This document shows, one piece after another, positions 17,701-25,436 of a stretch of 35,631 bases of DNA. Every line of letters begins with the position of its first letter. Position 1 is the stretch's first letter. The position numbers and the translations under genes are program-made. The stretch is from NCBI GenBank assembly GCA_007125155.1, contig SLDR01000038.1, positions 1 to 35,631 of the forward strand. Direction: 5' to 3'. The notes beneath the pieces were generated by a model, which was given only the letters and a program-made list of their open reading frames with translations, had not been told where the DNA came from and did not search any database. This DNA comes from Candidatus Campbelliibacteriota bacterium. GTDB taxonomy: Bacteria > Patescibacteriota > Minisyncoccia > Phycocordibacterales > CSBR16-193.

Positions 17701-18342
17701 ACGGTCTTGAAAACTTACTCCCAACTGCTGGCCCCTTTCATGCCGTTTACGGCCGAGAGGGTTTACGGAGCGGTAAGATCGAACGAGGATCCCGAAAGTG
17801 TGCACCTGGCATCTTGGCCCGAGAAAGAGGAGTATGATCGGTCCGTTATGGATGATTTCCGAAAGGTCAGGAAGATAATCTCGATCGCCCTTGAAAGACG
17901 CTCGGAGGCGGGTGTCCGTGTTCGCCAGCCTCTGTCAAAGGTGGTTCTAAAGCGAGGTCCGGAGTATCTGATAGAGGATGATGAACTAATTGAACACATA
18001 AGATCGGAAGTTAACGTAAAAGAGGTTGTGTTCAAGGATGGAATGAAGTCCGACATTGAATTGGATCTTGATCTGACACCCGACCTTATAAAGGAAGGAG
18101 AGATACGCGATCTGGTAAGGATCCTTCAGAGTTGCCGTAAAAAAGAAGGTTTCACCTCACAGGAAAAGGCCAAGCTCTCGGTCGAGACCGATGAAAGCGG
18201 AAAGGAATTGCTCGATAATGCTTCCGATGAACTTCGTGAAACCGTCAAGGTAACGGATATAGTTCATAAGGTTGCCGGGAAGTTTCATGAGTTCTCAGTG
18301 AATGAAAAGAAATTTCGCGTGGGGTTGGAAAAAGACGAATAA
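14791..18342 (+). CDS. ileS: Isoleucyl-tRNA synthetase with an inserted histidine-phosphatase domain
   Basis: Charges tRNA-Ile; 1183 residues. The Rossmann catalytic domain has HYGH (59-62). The CP1 editing domain begins near SWTTTPWTLPGN (W237) and contains GTGVVHIAPAFG. KMSKR lies at 815-819, and a C-terminal anticodon domain follows, of the long eukaryote-like (IleS2) style. Between GSFEEIAKQS and the conserved HRPYIDE (H711) sits an insertion of about residues 508-700. It reads as a complete histidine-phosphatase domain: RHGE (R514, H515), SDILRAKETAEI (R566), LRELDFGD (E593) and VSHN (H656). All expected catalytic residues of that superfamily are kept, and no stop or frameshift breaks the frame. 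A CxC-x-C-like pair (ELNCSCGG) follows the insertion. The insert's substrate is unknown. Confidence 0.97.
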   Translation: MSFNEDVNEKRKSDIAIEEEKVLRFWQEREIFRKTLERPASEGNFVFYDGPPFATGLPHYGHILAGTIKDVIPRYQTMCGKYVRRVWGWDCHGLPVENLVEKELGLKSKKDIEDYGIEEFNRAARESVLLYDKEWKRIIPRMGRWVDMDNAYKTMNPSFTESVFHSFKMLNEKGLLYKGFKSMHICPRCETTLSNFEVNLGYKDIKDNSVTAMFKLRDPDTEKLGIKKKKNVYVLSWTTTPWTLPGNAALAVGGEIRYVLVEKEEAYYILAEDRLSKVIGEDAKTEASMKGKDLEGLAYEPLFDFFIDSDLHGDKEKGWKIYSADFVTTEEGTGVVHIAPAFGYDDHELSKEHDIPFIQHVNMRGEFTKELGDLAGRQVKPEGDCSETDIEIIKRLAREGKLFSKEKITHSYPHCWRCETPLLNYATDSWFVKVSDLVGKLVEENKKVLWIPEHVGSNRFGEWLAEAKDWSVSRSRFWGTPIPIWECHDCGEYTVVGSFEEIAKQSNNVYFAVRHGEAESNVKDILSSGPENPHHLTEKGKKQVKKTANTISSDPPDVIVTSDILRAKETAEIIADVCGISSEHIVEDARLRELDFGDLNLRPADEYRGLFDDWTDTFENRIPGGESYVDVKRRLGALMDELEMKYSGKRILIVSHNAPLWLLSCVAVFADRKESIEIRGDKKKDFMDNAEVREITYKRLPHNENYEKDMHRPYIDEVELNCSCGGVMKRISDVFDTWYDSGSVPFAQIHYPFENKKEFEKADSPYFPADFIAEGQDQTRGWFYTLLVLSTALFGRSPFKTVVVNGIVLAEDGKKMSKRLKNYPDPMDIVDRYGADALRYSMLSSQVVRAEDLAFSEGRADEVAKKLINRLMNVVAFYRMYASEDTPHIAIKGKKKKDLERFEKLDKWIEARLMEVVEQVTKGLDAYEINQAARPLMDFVDDLSTWYIRRSRERFKNEGEDSKKCLFVIRTVLKTYSQLLAPFMPFTAERVYGAVRSNEDPESVHLASWPEKEEYDRSVMDDFRKVRKIISIALERRSEAGVRVRQPLSKVVLKRGPEYLIEDDELIEHIRSEVNVKEVVFKDGMKSDIELDLDLTPDLIKEGEIRDLVRILQSCRKKEGFTSQEKAKLSVETDESGKELLDNASDELRETVKVTDIVHKVAGKFHEFSVNEKKFRVGLEKDE

Positions 18343-18351
18343 CCAAAACCT

Positions 18352-18933
18352 ATGAAGTATGATATACACGACACCAAGGCCATGGTCATCAGAAGCCATG
18401 GTCACGGAGAACACGGACTTTCGGTTTTATTGATGACCCGTGAATTCGGATGTCTTTACGCTCGGGCTGTCGGAGCACGCAAACCCCACTCCAAGATCAG
18501 ATCCGGCCTTGTTGATGGGTCTTACGTTTCCGCCGGTCTTGTGGCCGGTAAGTGCGGGTGGAGGGTGACATATCTGGTTCCTCATTCAAATTTTTATTTT
18601 TCCCTCAAAAACCGCCCTTCGGGCAGGAAGGCTGTCGCCAATATACTGTCGGTATGTGGTCACCTGATAGGCGAGAGCGAGGGTGGCCGGGAGGTGTTCG
18701 AGATCGTGAAGGAAGGGCTTTTCAAGATATCCTCAGGTGAAGGCAAGATCGGCGATATCGAAAGATCGGTCATGTTAAGACTGCTTTATGTTTTGGGCTA
18801 TGTTGATCATTCAATATATTCCAGCTTCTTTTCCGAGGAGGGTGTCCTCAGAAAGGTTGAAGCACCGGACCGTTCTTTGAAAGGAAGAAGATTGACCCGG
18901 GAGATAAACAGGGCTCTGTCGGTGGCATGGTAA
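18352..18933 (+). CDS. recO: DNA repair protein RecO (short form)
   Basis: RecO loads RecA onto SSB-coated DNA with RecR. The 193-residue product opens with the RecO OB-fold pattern (TKAMVIRSHGHGEHGLSVLLMTREFGCLYARAVGARK) and continues into a helical region. It is about 40-50 residues shorter than standard RecO, and the CxxC zinc site found in many RecO proteins is not visible. The assignment rests mainly on the N-terminal fold pattern. It starts nine bases after ileS, so it is probably co-transcribed. Confidence 0.75.
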   Translation: MKYDIHDTKAMVIRSHGHGEHGLSVLLMTREFGCLYARAVGARKPHSKIRSGLVDGSYVSAGLVAGKCGWRVTYLVPHSNFYFSLKNRPSGRKAVANILSVCGHLIGESEGGREVFEIVKEGLFKISSGEGKIGDIERSVMLRLLYVLGYVDHSIYSSFFSEEGVLRKVEAPDRSLKGRRLTREINRALSVAW

Positions 18934-18986
18934 GTTCAAAAAGACATTCATTTGTTTTTGCGTTTTTTTGAGGCCGAAAGTTTAAT

Positions 18987-19015
18987 TTGAGAAGTTTACG
19001 TTTATGATATATAAT
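18987..19015 (+). promoter_or_regulatory. Consensus promoter giving a leaderless surface-protein mRNA
   Basis: TTGAGA (18987-18992), a 17-base spacer and a perfect TATAAT (19010-19015) precede the ATG at 19023 by seven bases. Transcription would start at or one base before the ATG, the clearest leaderless case in the window. Confidence 0.75.
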
Positions 19016-19022
19016 TTTTTTG

Positions 19023-20864
19023 ATGAAGCCACGAAAGGAATATAAACCCAGGGGTGTCGGGGGGGCGGAAGAGAAGCTCTATTACGATGAAAGCGAAGGT
19101 TTTAAAAAGGAAAAGGATTATTGGAAATTCTCCCGAGAAAAAAACAAAAAACAAAATACCTCCTCGGATAAAAAAGAAAAAATACCTCAAAGAAAGAAAC
19201 AAAAGAAATACCATTATGTAAGGTTTACTCTTTTTGCGTTTTTGATAGGCTCGCTTTTGTTCTTTCTTTTCTCCGTATCCTCGGCCGTGTACATGTTCTT
19301 AAGCGGAAGTCTTTTTGTTTCTCCGGATAATGTGATCATAGAGATCGAAGGGGAGGATGAGGTCTCGGCCGGTGAGACCGTGGATCTGAATATAACGGTC
19401 AGGAACAGGAATAATACGGGTATTTATAACGTTGAACTTATACTTCGTTATCCCAATGAAGCCAGAAAGTCCGATAACGCCGATTCGAGAATAAGCGCTC
19501 AAAGAGTCGATCTGGGAGACATGACGGCCGATGGCGTCAGGAGGCATGATGTTTCCTTCGATCTTTTTGGACGGGAGGGTGAAGTTTATTCATTCATAGC
19601 CGATCTGAATTACACCATAGAAGGATCCGGAGCCGTTTATGAAAGGAGCAAGGAGTTTACGATAAGAGTAAAGGACTCACCGGTGTCTTTGGAACTTATC
19701 GGCCCTAACAATGTTTATGTGAATGGAAGGAATGAGTATGCCCTGAGGGTTCGTTCCGAGAGCGAGGCTGTTCAGGAGAACTTGGTTGTCAGGATCGATC
19801 ATCCTCTAAATTTTTATCTGTTTGATCCAAGTGAGGATATCGGAAGAGGTCTTTGGAGGATCGACGCCTTGAATCCCGGGGAAGAAAAAGAACTTAAGTT
19901 CTTCGGAATGTTCACGGAGTCCGTAAGGGACGAGGCGGGTCGTACCATCTCCGTTTCTATCGGACCGGCCGATGATGCGGTTACACATATTGCCTCCGAC
20001 AATATAGTATCGGAGGTCGACAGCCGTCCGTTTGAAGTGAATTTTCATGTTTTGAACATGGATGACCATATATATTTCGGAGATTCCATTGAAGGGGAAC
20101 TTGTTTGGCGCAATAATGCCGGTGTCGACATTGAACGAGGACTTTTGAAGCTTTCCGTTAAAGGAGGGGGTCTGAAAGAGCTGTCCGGGGTTGATGCCCG
20201 AAAGGAGGATGGTCGTTTGATGTGGACCGGTGACGATATTGATTTTTCAGGTCCGGAAGGAAGAATTCCCTTCTTCTTCGATACTCATCTTTCCAGAGAT
20301 GTGGACGACCGGGATCTTGAGATAAAAGCCATTTTTGAGGGAGATACCGATAGAAATGAAAAGATATACACGGAACATACTCGTTCGTTTTTGATCGCCT
20401 CCACTTTTGATGTCGAGGTGGTAAGCCGTATTTCAGGCAGAGGAGGCGAGAACATTTCATTCAGAGCCGGTGAAAGTGTTTCTTTGGACGTTACGCTTGA
20501 AGTTCTGGTCGGGGTTGGGGAACTAAGGAGCGCCGAGATAGTGGCTCTTTTCCCACGATCGGTCAAAGTTGAATCGGTATCCGCTTCGGGAGAGGATTAC
20601 AAGATCAACGGGGGCGGTGAGCTTCTCTGGAGACTCGGGAACGTTGAAGCCGGAACAGGTCTATGGCCGTCATCGAGGAGGTATTTGGTTGCCCCGGAGA
20701 GAAAGATAGAGCTCGAGCTGACATTGACCCCGGAGGAGGACGGGGTCCGACCGACCTTGATAGAGGAACTTCATTTTTTTGGTGAGGATGTTTACATAGA
20801 TGAGTTGCTGGAGAGAACCCTTCGTAACATACCTTTGCATATTAGCGGAGAGGCAATATCTTGA
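19023..20864 (+). CDS. Large membrane-anchored protein with repeated Ig-like extracellular domains
   Basis: About 613 residues. A very basic cytoplasmic N-terminus (about 1-65, rich in Lys) leads to one transmembrane helix (about 68-95, FTLFAFLIGSLLFFLFSVSSAVYMFL). A long extracellular part follows, made of repeated beta-sandwich units resembling CARDB/DUF11-type Ig-like domains: IEGEDEVSAGETVDLNITV, LELIGPNNVYVNGRNEYAL, and another near FHVLNMDDHIYFGDSIEGEL. Each unit opens with an acidic or polar strand and a typical xVxxGxxxxxxI/LxVxN pattern. There is no sorting signal or C-terminal helix. I do not recognise a specific family. It is plausibly a cell-surface scaffold or adhesin. The TTG at 19020 in the ORF track is replaced by the ATG at 19023 on promoter grounds. 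Confidence 0.8.
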   Translation: MKPRKEYKPRGVGGAEEKLYYDESEGFKKEKDYWKFSREKNKKQNTSSDKKEKIPQRKKQKKYHYVRFTLFAFLIGSLLFFLFSVSSAVYMFLSGSLFVSPDNVIIEIEGEDEVSAGETVDLNITVRNRNNTGIYNVELILRYPNEARKSDNADSRISAQRVDLGDMTADGVRRHDVSFDLFGREGEVYSFIADLNYTIEGSGAVYERSKEFTIRVKDSPVSLELIGPNNVYVNGRNEYALRVRSESEAVQENLVVRIDHPLNFYLFDPSEDIGRGLWRIDALNPGEEKELKFFGMFTESVRDEAGRTISVSIGPADDAVTHIASDNIVSEVDSRPFEVNFHVLNMDDHIYFGDSIEGELVWRNNAGVDIERGLLKLSVKGGGLKELSGVDARKEDGRLMWTGDDIDFSGPEGRIPFFFDTHLSRDVDDRDLEIKAIFEGDTDRNEKIYTEHTRSFLIASTFDVEVVSRISGRGGENISFRAGESVSLDVTLEVLVGVGELRSAEIVALFPRSVKVESVSASGEDYKINGGGELLWRLGNVEAGTGLWPSSRRYLVAPERKIELELTLTPEEDGVRPTLIEELHFFGEDVYIDELLERTLRNIPLHISGEAIS

Positions 20865-20878
20865 TAGGTCTTTTTTAA

Positions 20879-20892
20879 GCGGTATCTACCGC
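20879..20892. repeat. Perfect short inverted repeat before glyS
   Basis: GCGGTA-TC-TACCGC is a perfect palindrome 15 bases after the surface-protein stop. No T-run follows on the plus strand, so it is not a standard terminator; it could be an operator-like site for glyS or chance. Confidence 0.4.
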
Positions 20893-20945
20893 ACCCATTC
20901 CTTTTTTGAGGGTCTTATTTTATCCTGAACAATAACATCAAATTT

Positions 20946-22310
20946 ATGGACACCGAGGTTACAATGGAAAAAATAGTATCTCTTTGTAAACGCAGAGGGT
21001 TCATTTTTCCCGGTTCGGAACTTTACGGAGGTATTGCCGGAATGTGGGATTACGGCCCCTTGGGAGTCGATTTGAAGAACAATATCCGGGATCTCTGGTG
21101 GAGGACTTTCGTTCATGAAAGAGATGATATCTATGGTTTGGATTCCGCCATTTTGATGAGAAAGAACGTTTGGGAGGCAAGCGGTCACGTGGGCGGTTTT
21201 GTTGATCCCATTGTTGAGGATATGGTTACAAAAAAACGTTACCGAGCCGACAGTCTGCTTGAGGACAACGGTGTTGAAAACGCCGACGGCATGTCGGCTG
21301 ATGAGATGACCGAATGTATCAAAAAGAAAGAGATAAAGAGCCCGGAGGGAAATCCTCTATCCGATGTCAGAACGTTCAACCTCATGTTCAAGACGAATGT
21401 CGGAGCGACGGGAGGAGAGGATTCGGTCTCTTACCTTCGACCGGAAACGGCGCAGGGTATATTCGTCAATTATAAGAATATAATTGACGTTTTCTATCCT
21501 TCGATACCCTTCGGTGTCGCTCAGATAGGAAAAGCGTTCAGGAACGAAATATCTCCTCGCGACTTCATCTTCCGTTTGAGGGAAATGGAGCAGATGGAAA
21601 TAGAGTATTTCATAAAGGAAAGAGAGTGGGAGGAAAGTTTCGAATACTGGAGAAAAGAGGTTATGGGATTTTATGAGAAAGTCGGAATTCCGGCTCATTT
21701 GATATATGAGCACGAAATACCAAAGGAAGGAAGGGCTCACTACTCAAAAAGGACGATCGATTTCGAGTTCAAATATCCCTTCGGGCAAAAGGAACTCTCG
21801 GGTCTGGCTTACAGGACGGATTACGACCTTAGGAAACACCAAGAGCACTCGGGGGTTTCCATGGAGTACACGGATAAAAATACTCGGGACAAGTTCATAC
21901 CTCATGTGATCGAACCCTCTTTCGGAATGGAGAGGCTGGTCTTGGCGATACTGACAAGTGCTTATCGTGAAGACGAGATGGACGGAGAGATTCGATCATA
22001 CCTCGCTCTTGATACAAAAATATCTCCTGTAAGGGTCGCCGTCTTTCCTTTGCTTAAGAACAAACCCGAACTTGTAAAGAAGGCCGGTAATGTTTTTTCT
22101 GTTTTAAAAAAAGAGGTCGGCCGTGTTCGATTTGATGCCCACGGCAACATAGGAAAGAGGTATCGCCGTCAGGACGAGATAGGAACGCCTCATTGTGTTA
22201 CGGTTGATTTTGATACTCTGGAAGACGACACGGTTACCGTTCGAGAACGGGACAGTGGGGAACAACAGCGCGTCAGTCTTAATGAACTGCCTTCTCTTTT
22301 GGTCAAATGA
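20946..22310 (+). CDS. glyS: Glycyl-tRNA synthetase, dimeric (alpha2) type
   Basis: Class II synthetase charging tRNA-Gly. The 454 residues match the single-chain alpha2 form of archaea, eukaryotes and some bacteria, not the alpha2beta2 GlyQ/GlyS form. Visible marks: CKRRGFIFPGSELYGGIAGMWDYGPLG, the motif-2-like FRNEISPRDFIFRLREMEQMEIEYF, motif 3 EPSFGMERLVLAIL, and the C-terminal anticodon-binding domain with ISPVRVAVFPLLK. The start at 20946 is preceded by AATAACAT seven bases away, so a short leader is possible. It stands between the surface protein and an orphan gene. Confidence 0.97.
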   Translation: MDTEVTMEKIVSLCKRRGFIFPGSELYGGIAGMWDYGPLGVDLKNNIRDLWWRTFVHERDDIYGLDSAILMRKNVWEASGHVGGFVDPIVEDMVTKKRYRADSLLEDNGVENADGMSADEMTECIKKKEIKSPEGNPLSDVRTFNLMFKTNVGATGGEDSVSYLRPETAQGIFVNYKNIIDVFYPSIPFGVAQIGKAFRNEISPRDFIFRLREMEQMEIEYFIKEREWEESFEYWRKEVMGFYEKVGIPAHLIYEHEIPKEGRAHYSKRTIDFEFKYPFGQKELSGLAYRTDYDLRKHQEHSGVSMEYTDKNTRDKFIPHVIEPSFGMERLVLAILTSAYREDEMDGEIRSYLALDTKISPVRVAVFPLLKNKPELVKKAGNVFSVLKKEVGRVRFDAHGNIGKRYRRQDEIGTPHCVTVDFDTLEDDTVTVRERDSGEQQRVSLNELPSLLVK

Positions 22311-22329
22311 TCGGCTTTTTTTCATTACA

Positions 22330-22338
22330 TGTTACAAT
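22330..22338 (+). promoter_or_regulatory. Extended -10 promoter of the orphan and GH15-like genes
   Basis: TGT-TACAAT is the same nine-base element as before glyA. The predicted start near 22345 gives a leader of about 27 bases ahead of the ATG at 22372. A second AT-rich hexamer (TATAAA) lies eight bases before that ATG. Confidence 0.4.
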
Positions 22339-22371
22339 GTTTCAATGATTAACAGATTATAAAGATGTTTT

Positions 22372-22821
22372 ATGGAAAAAAGTCCCCTGGAAAGAACCCC
22401 GGAAGGTTCTTCGGAGAAAAATGAAAAAGAAAGAGAAGCCTGTTTACGGGTCTGCGAGATGGCTCGTGAAATTTTTGAAGAGGCGGAAACGAAGGCCAAG
22501 AAAGAACGAAATTTCTCTCCTTCGGACAGGAGAAGTTCCAAGCGTTACTCGATAGAGAACCCGGCCGATTATATGGTTGCCGTTTCTCAAAGAGAGAGAA
22601 TGGAGGGGGATCGCTTACTTGAGTCTGTAAGGGAGAATGGTCAGTATTATGAGGAGAAGGCTGCCGGGAAATTAAGGACATTTCTTCGAAAAGAAGAAGC
22701 TTTTTTTAGGGCGTTTGCCGAGTTGGAGACTCGGTATCCGGACTTGGCATCTTTTATTAAGGCCCAAAAGCCCTATTTGGGGGATAAGATAAAAGACGCC
22801 GATCTGAATTGGAATAAATAA
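22372..22821 (+). CDS. Uncharacterised charged helical protein
   Basis: A 149-residue, very hydrophilic protein rich in Glu, Lys and Arg, predicted mostly helical from residue 15 on. It has no signal peptide, transmembrane segment, cysteine pair or known motif that I can identify. The single cluster CLRVCEMARE holds its only two cysteines. It is followed after nine bases by the GH15-like gene and is likely co-transcribed with it. Codon use looks like its neighbours, so it is probably a real lineage-specific gene; its function is unknown. Confidence 0.65.
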   Translation: MEKSPLERTPEGSSEKNEKEREACLRVCEMAREIFEEAETKAKKERNFSPSDRRSSKRYSIENPADYMVAVSQRERMEGDRLLESVRENGQYYEEKAAGKLRTFLRKEEAFFRAFAELETRYPDLASFIKAQKPYLGDKIKDADLNWNK

Positions 22822-22830
22822 ATACAAAAT

Positions 22831-23895
22831 ATGAACATTGAAAAAGAAATACTGGCGCATGTTGACAACATTCGTGATCTGAGAGCTCCTTCCGGACTTT
22901 TTTTAGCTTCGGCTCAAGGGGTGTCGACCGGATATGATAAAGCCTGGTTAAGAGATAACTTTTACACCGCACTGGCTTTTGAGGTTACCGAGGAGTGGGA
23001 TATTGTTTTGGAAACATGGACCGCGATAATGCATATCTTTGAGAAGCACAAGGAAAAGATAGTGTGGGCGACCCACAACAAGCCTCATGAAAGCTGGCAG
23101 TACATACATGCCCGTTATCATCCGGAGAGCTTTGATGAGTTCTGGGAGGAATGGGGAAACAAACAGAATGACGCAGTCGGTGCGATAATCTTCAAGTTGG
23201 CGGACATTGAACTTAAAGGAAAGGGGATCATAAAGACCGACCGTGACAGGGAGATACTTCAGATACTCATAGATTATCTTAACTCCATAGAATACTGGCA
23301 TGATCCCGACAACGGAATATGGGAGGAGTACGAAGAGGTTCACGCTTCATCCATAGGAGCCGTTGTGGCCGGCCTTAAGAAGGCATCCCAACTGGATTTC
23401 ATCAATATTCCGGAAGGACTTATAGAAAAAGGTGAAGAAAGCCTGTCTTCAATGATGCCTCGTGAATCTTCGTCAAAATTCTGCGATCTCGCTCTTTTGA
23501 GCCTGATATATCCTTACGATGTCGTCTCCAGAGAAGTTGCCGAAGAAATCATGGAGAATATGCATTACCACCTGGATAGAGGAAGCGGGGTTATCAGATA
23601 TAAAAATGACTACTATTATAATAAAAATGAGGTTGACGGTTTTAGCGAAGAGGCCGAATGGGTAATGGGCTTTCCGTGGATGTCAATTATATACAGCAGG
23701 TGGGGGGACAAGGAAAAGGCACGTAATTACATTTATAAAACCAAGAAACTTGAGGCCGAAGGTAATAAGCTTCCCGAACTTTACTACTCAAACAGTAATG
23801 ATCCGAACGAGAACATTCCCTTGGGCTGGGCCGAGAGTTTGTACGTAGTGGCTCTTAAGGAATATTCCGAGCGTTTCGGAGAGAACGAGATCTGA
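22831..23895 (+). CDS. GH15-like (glucoamylase / phosphorylase-kinase-like) alpha/alpha-toroid protein
   Basis: 354 residues without a signal peptide. The pattern GYDKAWLRDNF (W39-x-R41-D42) matches the WxRD motif of GH15 glucoamylases and of the phosphorylase-kinase alpha/beta domain. WGNKQNDAVGA matches their W-G-x-x-Q-x-D-x-x-G motif. GIWEEYEEVHASSIG fits the general-acid Glu region, and GFSEEAEWVMGFPWMSI with PELYYSNSND fits the closing helices. Members trim alpha-glucans or act as glucan-binding regulators. The cytoplasmic setting suggests glycogen, trehalose-like or capsule glucan handling. A second catalytic Glu cannot be assigned with certainty, so enzymatic activity is an inference. 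Confidence 0.8.
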   Translation: MNIEKEILAHVDNIRDLRAPSGLFLASAQGVSTGYDKAWLRDNFYTALAFEVTEEWDIVLETWTAIMHIFEKHKEKIVWATHNKPHESWQYIHARYHPESFDEFWEEWGNKQNDAVGAIIFKLADIELKGKGIIKTDRDREILQILIDYLNSIEYWHDPDNGIWEEYEEVHASSIGAVVAGLKKASQLDFINIPEGLIEKGEESLSSMMPRESSSKFCDLALLSLIYPYDVVSREVAEEIMENMHYHLDRGSGVIRYKNDYYYNKNEVDGFSEEAEWVMGFPWMSIIYSRWGDKEKARNYIYKTKKLEAEGNKLPELYYSNSNDPNENIPLGWAESLYVVALKEYSERFGENEI

Positions 23896-23978
23896 ACATC
23901 TTAAAATCCTGTGGTGAGGACCGGGAACATCTTGGAGTGAAGGTTTCCACGGATATTTTCGTTTTTTCGTTCTTTCTT

Positions 23979-23987
23979 TGCTAAAAT
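23979..23987 (+). promoter_or_regulatory. Extended -10 promoter of the M16 peptidase
   Basis: TGC-TAAAAT gives a predicted start near 23994 and a leader of about 53 bases that is almost pure A/T and lacks a Shine-Dalgarno sequence. Confidence 0.4.
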
Positions 23988-24046
23988 GGTCAGTCAATAT
24001 ATCTTAATTTAAGAAAATAAAAATTAAAATTTAAACTTTAAAACAA

Positions 24047-25321
24047 ATGAGATCAAAAAAGAAAAAATTTGATAACGGGGTTCGTTTAATAACCGTTCCC
24101 ATGAAAGGTCACCCGACCGTTACAGTTTTGGTCATGGCCGAATCCGGGTCCATGAGCGAGGCGGAAGGTAAAAATGGAATCGCTCATTTTTTGGAACATA
24201 TGGCGATGAAAGGGGGTGAGAAATACAAAGACCCTTATGCCGTAAGTTCGGCCCTGGACTCGGTCGGAGCTTACTCTAACGCTTTTACCGGTCAGGACTA
24301 CACCGGGTATTACGCCAAAGGTAATCCAAGACATTTTAATGTTCTTCTTGATGTGGTCTCCGATGTGTACCTGAAGGCCAGAATCGATGAAGAGGAGCTT
24401 TCCAAAGAAAGAGGGGTCATAATAGAAGAGATAAACATGTATAAGGATACTCCCAGGATATATGCTCAGGAGCTTTTCTACAAAGCGGTTTACGGGGAAC
24501 AACCCGCAGGTCGGCATCCATTGGGGACAAAGGAGACCATCAACGCCCTTACTCGTGGAGATTTTCTTTCTTTCGTAAATAAAAACTACGTTTCTGAGAA
24601 CACCATTGTTGTGGTGGCGGGAGATTTTGACGGAAAGATCGTGGAGAAAGAGGTTCTTTCAAGGTATGGAAAGATGCCTTACCGGAAGCGTCCCGGTCGT
24701 CCTCGTGTTAAGGAGGGGCAGAGTGAACCGAATTTTCTTCTCGAGAGCCGAAAGACGGATCAGTTTCATGTGAATATCGGAGTCAGGGCCTTTAAGGCTT
24801 CGGACAAAAGAGTTCCGGTCCTGATGGTTCTCAATTCCGTTTTGGGTGGCGGAATGTCAGGGCGTCTTTTCCAGAAACTCAGGGAAGAGATGGGAGTTTG
24901 CTACTACGTAAGGTCCGTTGCCGATACCAACAGGGGGCACGGGGTACTGTCGGTTTCCGCCGGTATCGATCCCAAGAGGTTCGCCGAGGTCGTAGAAGCG
25001 ATAATTGAAGAGTTTCAAGTTTTGCGGGATGAGCCCGTGGGAAGCAAAGAGCTTAAAAAGGCCAAAGAGCATCTGATAGGAAAGATGTCTCTTGACCTCG
25101 AAAGTTCCGATTCCGTTGCCGAATTCTTCGTGGAACAGGAGATAATGAAGGGTACCCAGAAAACCCCTAGAGAGGTCGCAAAAGAAATTCGCTCCGTAAC
25201 TTCCGAGGACATTAAAAAACTTGCCTCAAAAATATTCACCAATGATCGACTTGCCGCTTCGGTGGTGGGGAAGGATCCGGATGAGAAGATACTGAAAAAG
25301 AAGCTAACCTTCCGGAAATAG
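24047..25321 (+). CDS. M16-family zinc peptidase (processing-peptidase-like)
   Basis: A 424-residue inverzincin with the inverted zinc motif HFLEH (47-51). The third ligand Glu lies about 76 residues later in the ERGVIIEEINMYKDTP block (E127/E128). The second M16 half follows, with the R/Y pair region GGGMSGRLFQKLREEMGVCYYVRS typical of the family. The length fits the single-chain bacterial M16B type, related to mitochondrial processing peptidase, which usually degrades peptides as a dimer. There is no signal peptide, so it is cytoplasmic. It is a single gene behind its own promoter. Confidence 0.95.
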   Translation: MRSKKKKFDNGVRLITVPMKGHPTVTVLVMAESGSMSEAEGKNGIAHFLEHMAMKGGEKYKDPYAVSSALDSVGAYSNAFTGQDYTGYYAKGNPRHFNVLLDVVSDVYLKARIDEEELSKERGVIIEEINMYKDTPRIYAQELFYKAVYGEQPAGRHPLGTKETINALTRGDFLSFVNKNYVSENTIVVVAGDFDGKIVEKEVLSRYGKMPYRKRPGRPRVKEGQSEPNFLLESRKTDQFHVNIGVRAFKASDKRVPVLMVLNSVLGGGMSGRLFQKLREEMGVCYYVRSVADTNRGHGVLSVSAGIDPKRFAEVVEAIIEEFQVLRDEPVGSKELKKAKEHLIGKMSLDLESSDSVAEFFVEQEIMKGTQKTPREVAKEIRSVTSEDIKKLASKIFTNDRLAASVVGKDPDEKILKKKLTFRK

Positions 25322-25419
25322 AACATACCTCGGCAAGAGATCTATCCGGTCGGAAGGTCATAATATCTATTTTTTCTCGCTTGAAAGCGGAGTTAAATCT
25401 TCCTGTTTCAAATCACGCA

Positions 25420-25428
25420 TGGTATCAT
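25420..25428 (+). promoter_or_regulatory. Extended -10 promoter of the AI-2E-family gene
   Basis: TGG-TATCAT ends eight bases before the ATG at 25437, giving a leader of about two bases. It is identical to the mscL box. Confidence 0.55.
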
Positions 25429-25436
25429 GATATAAA

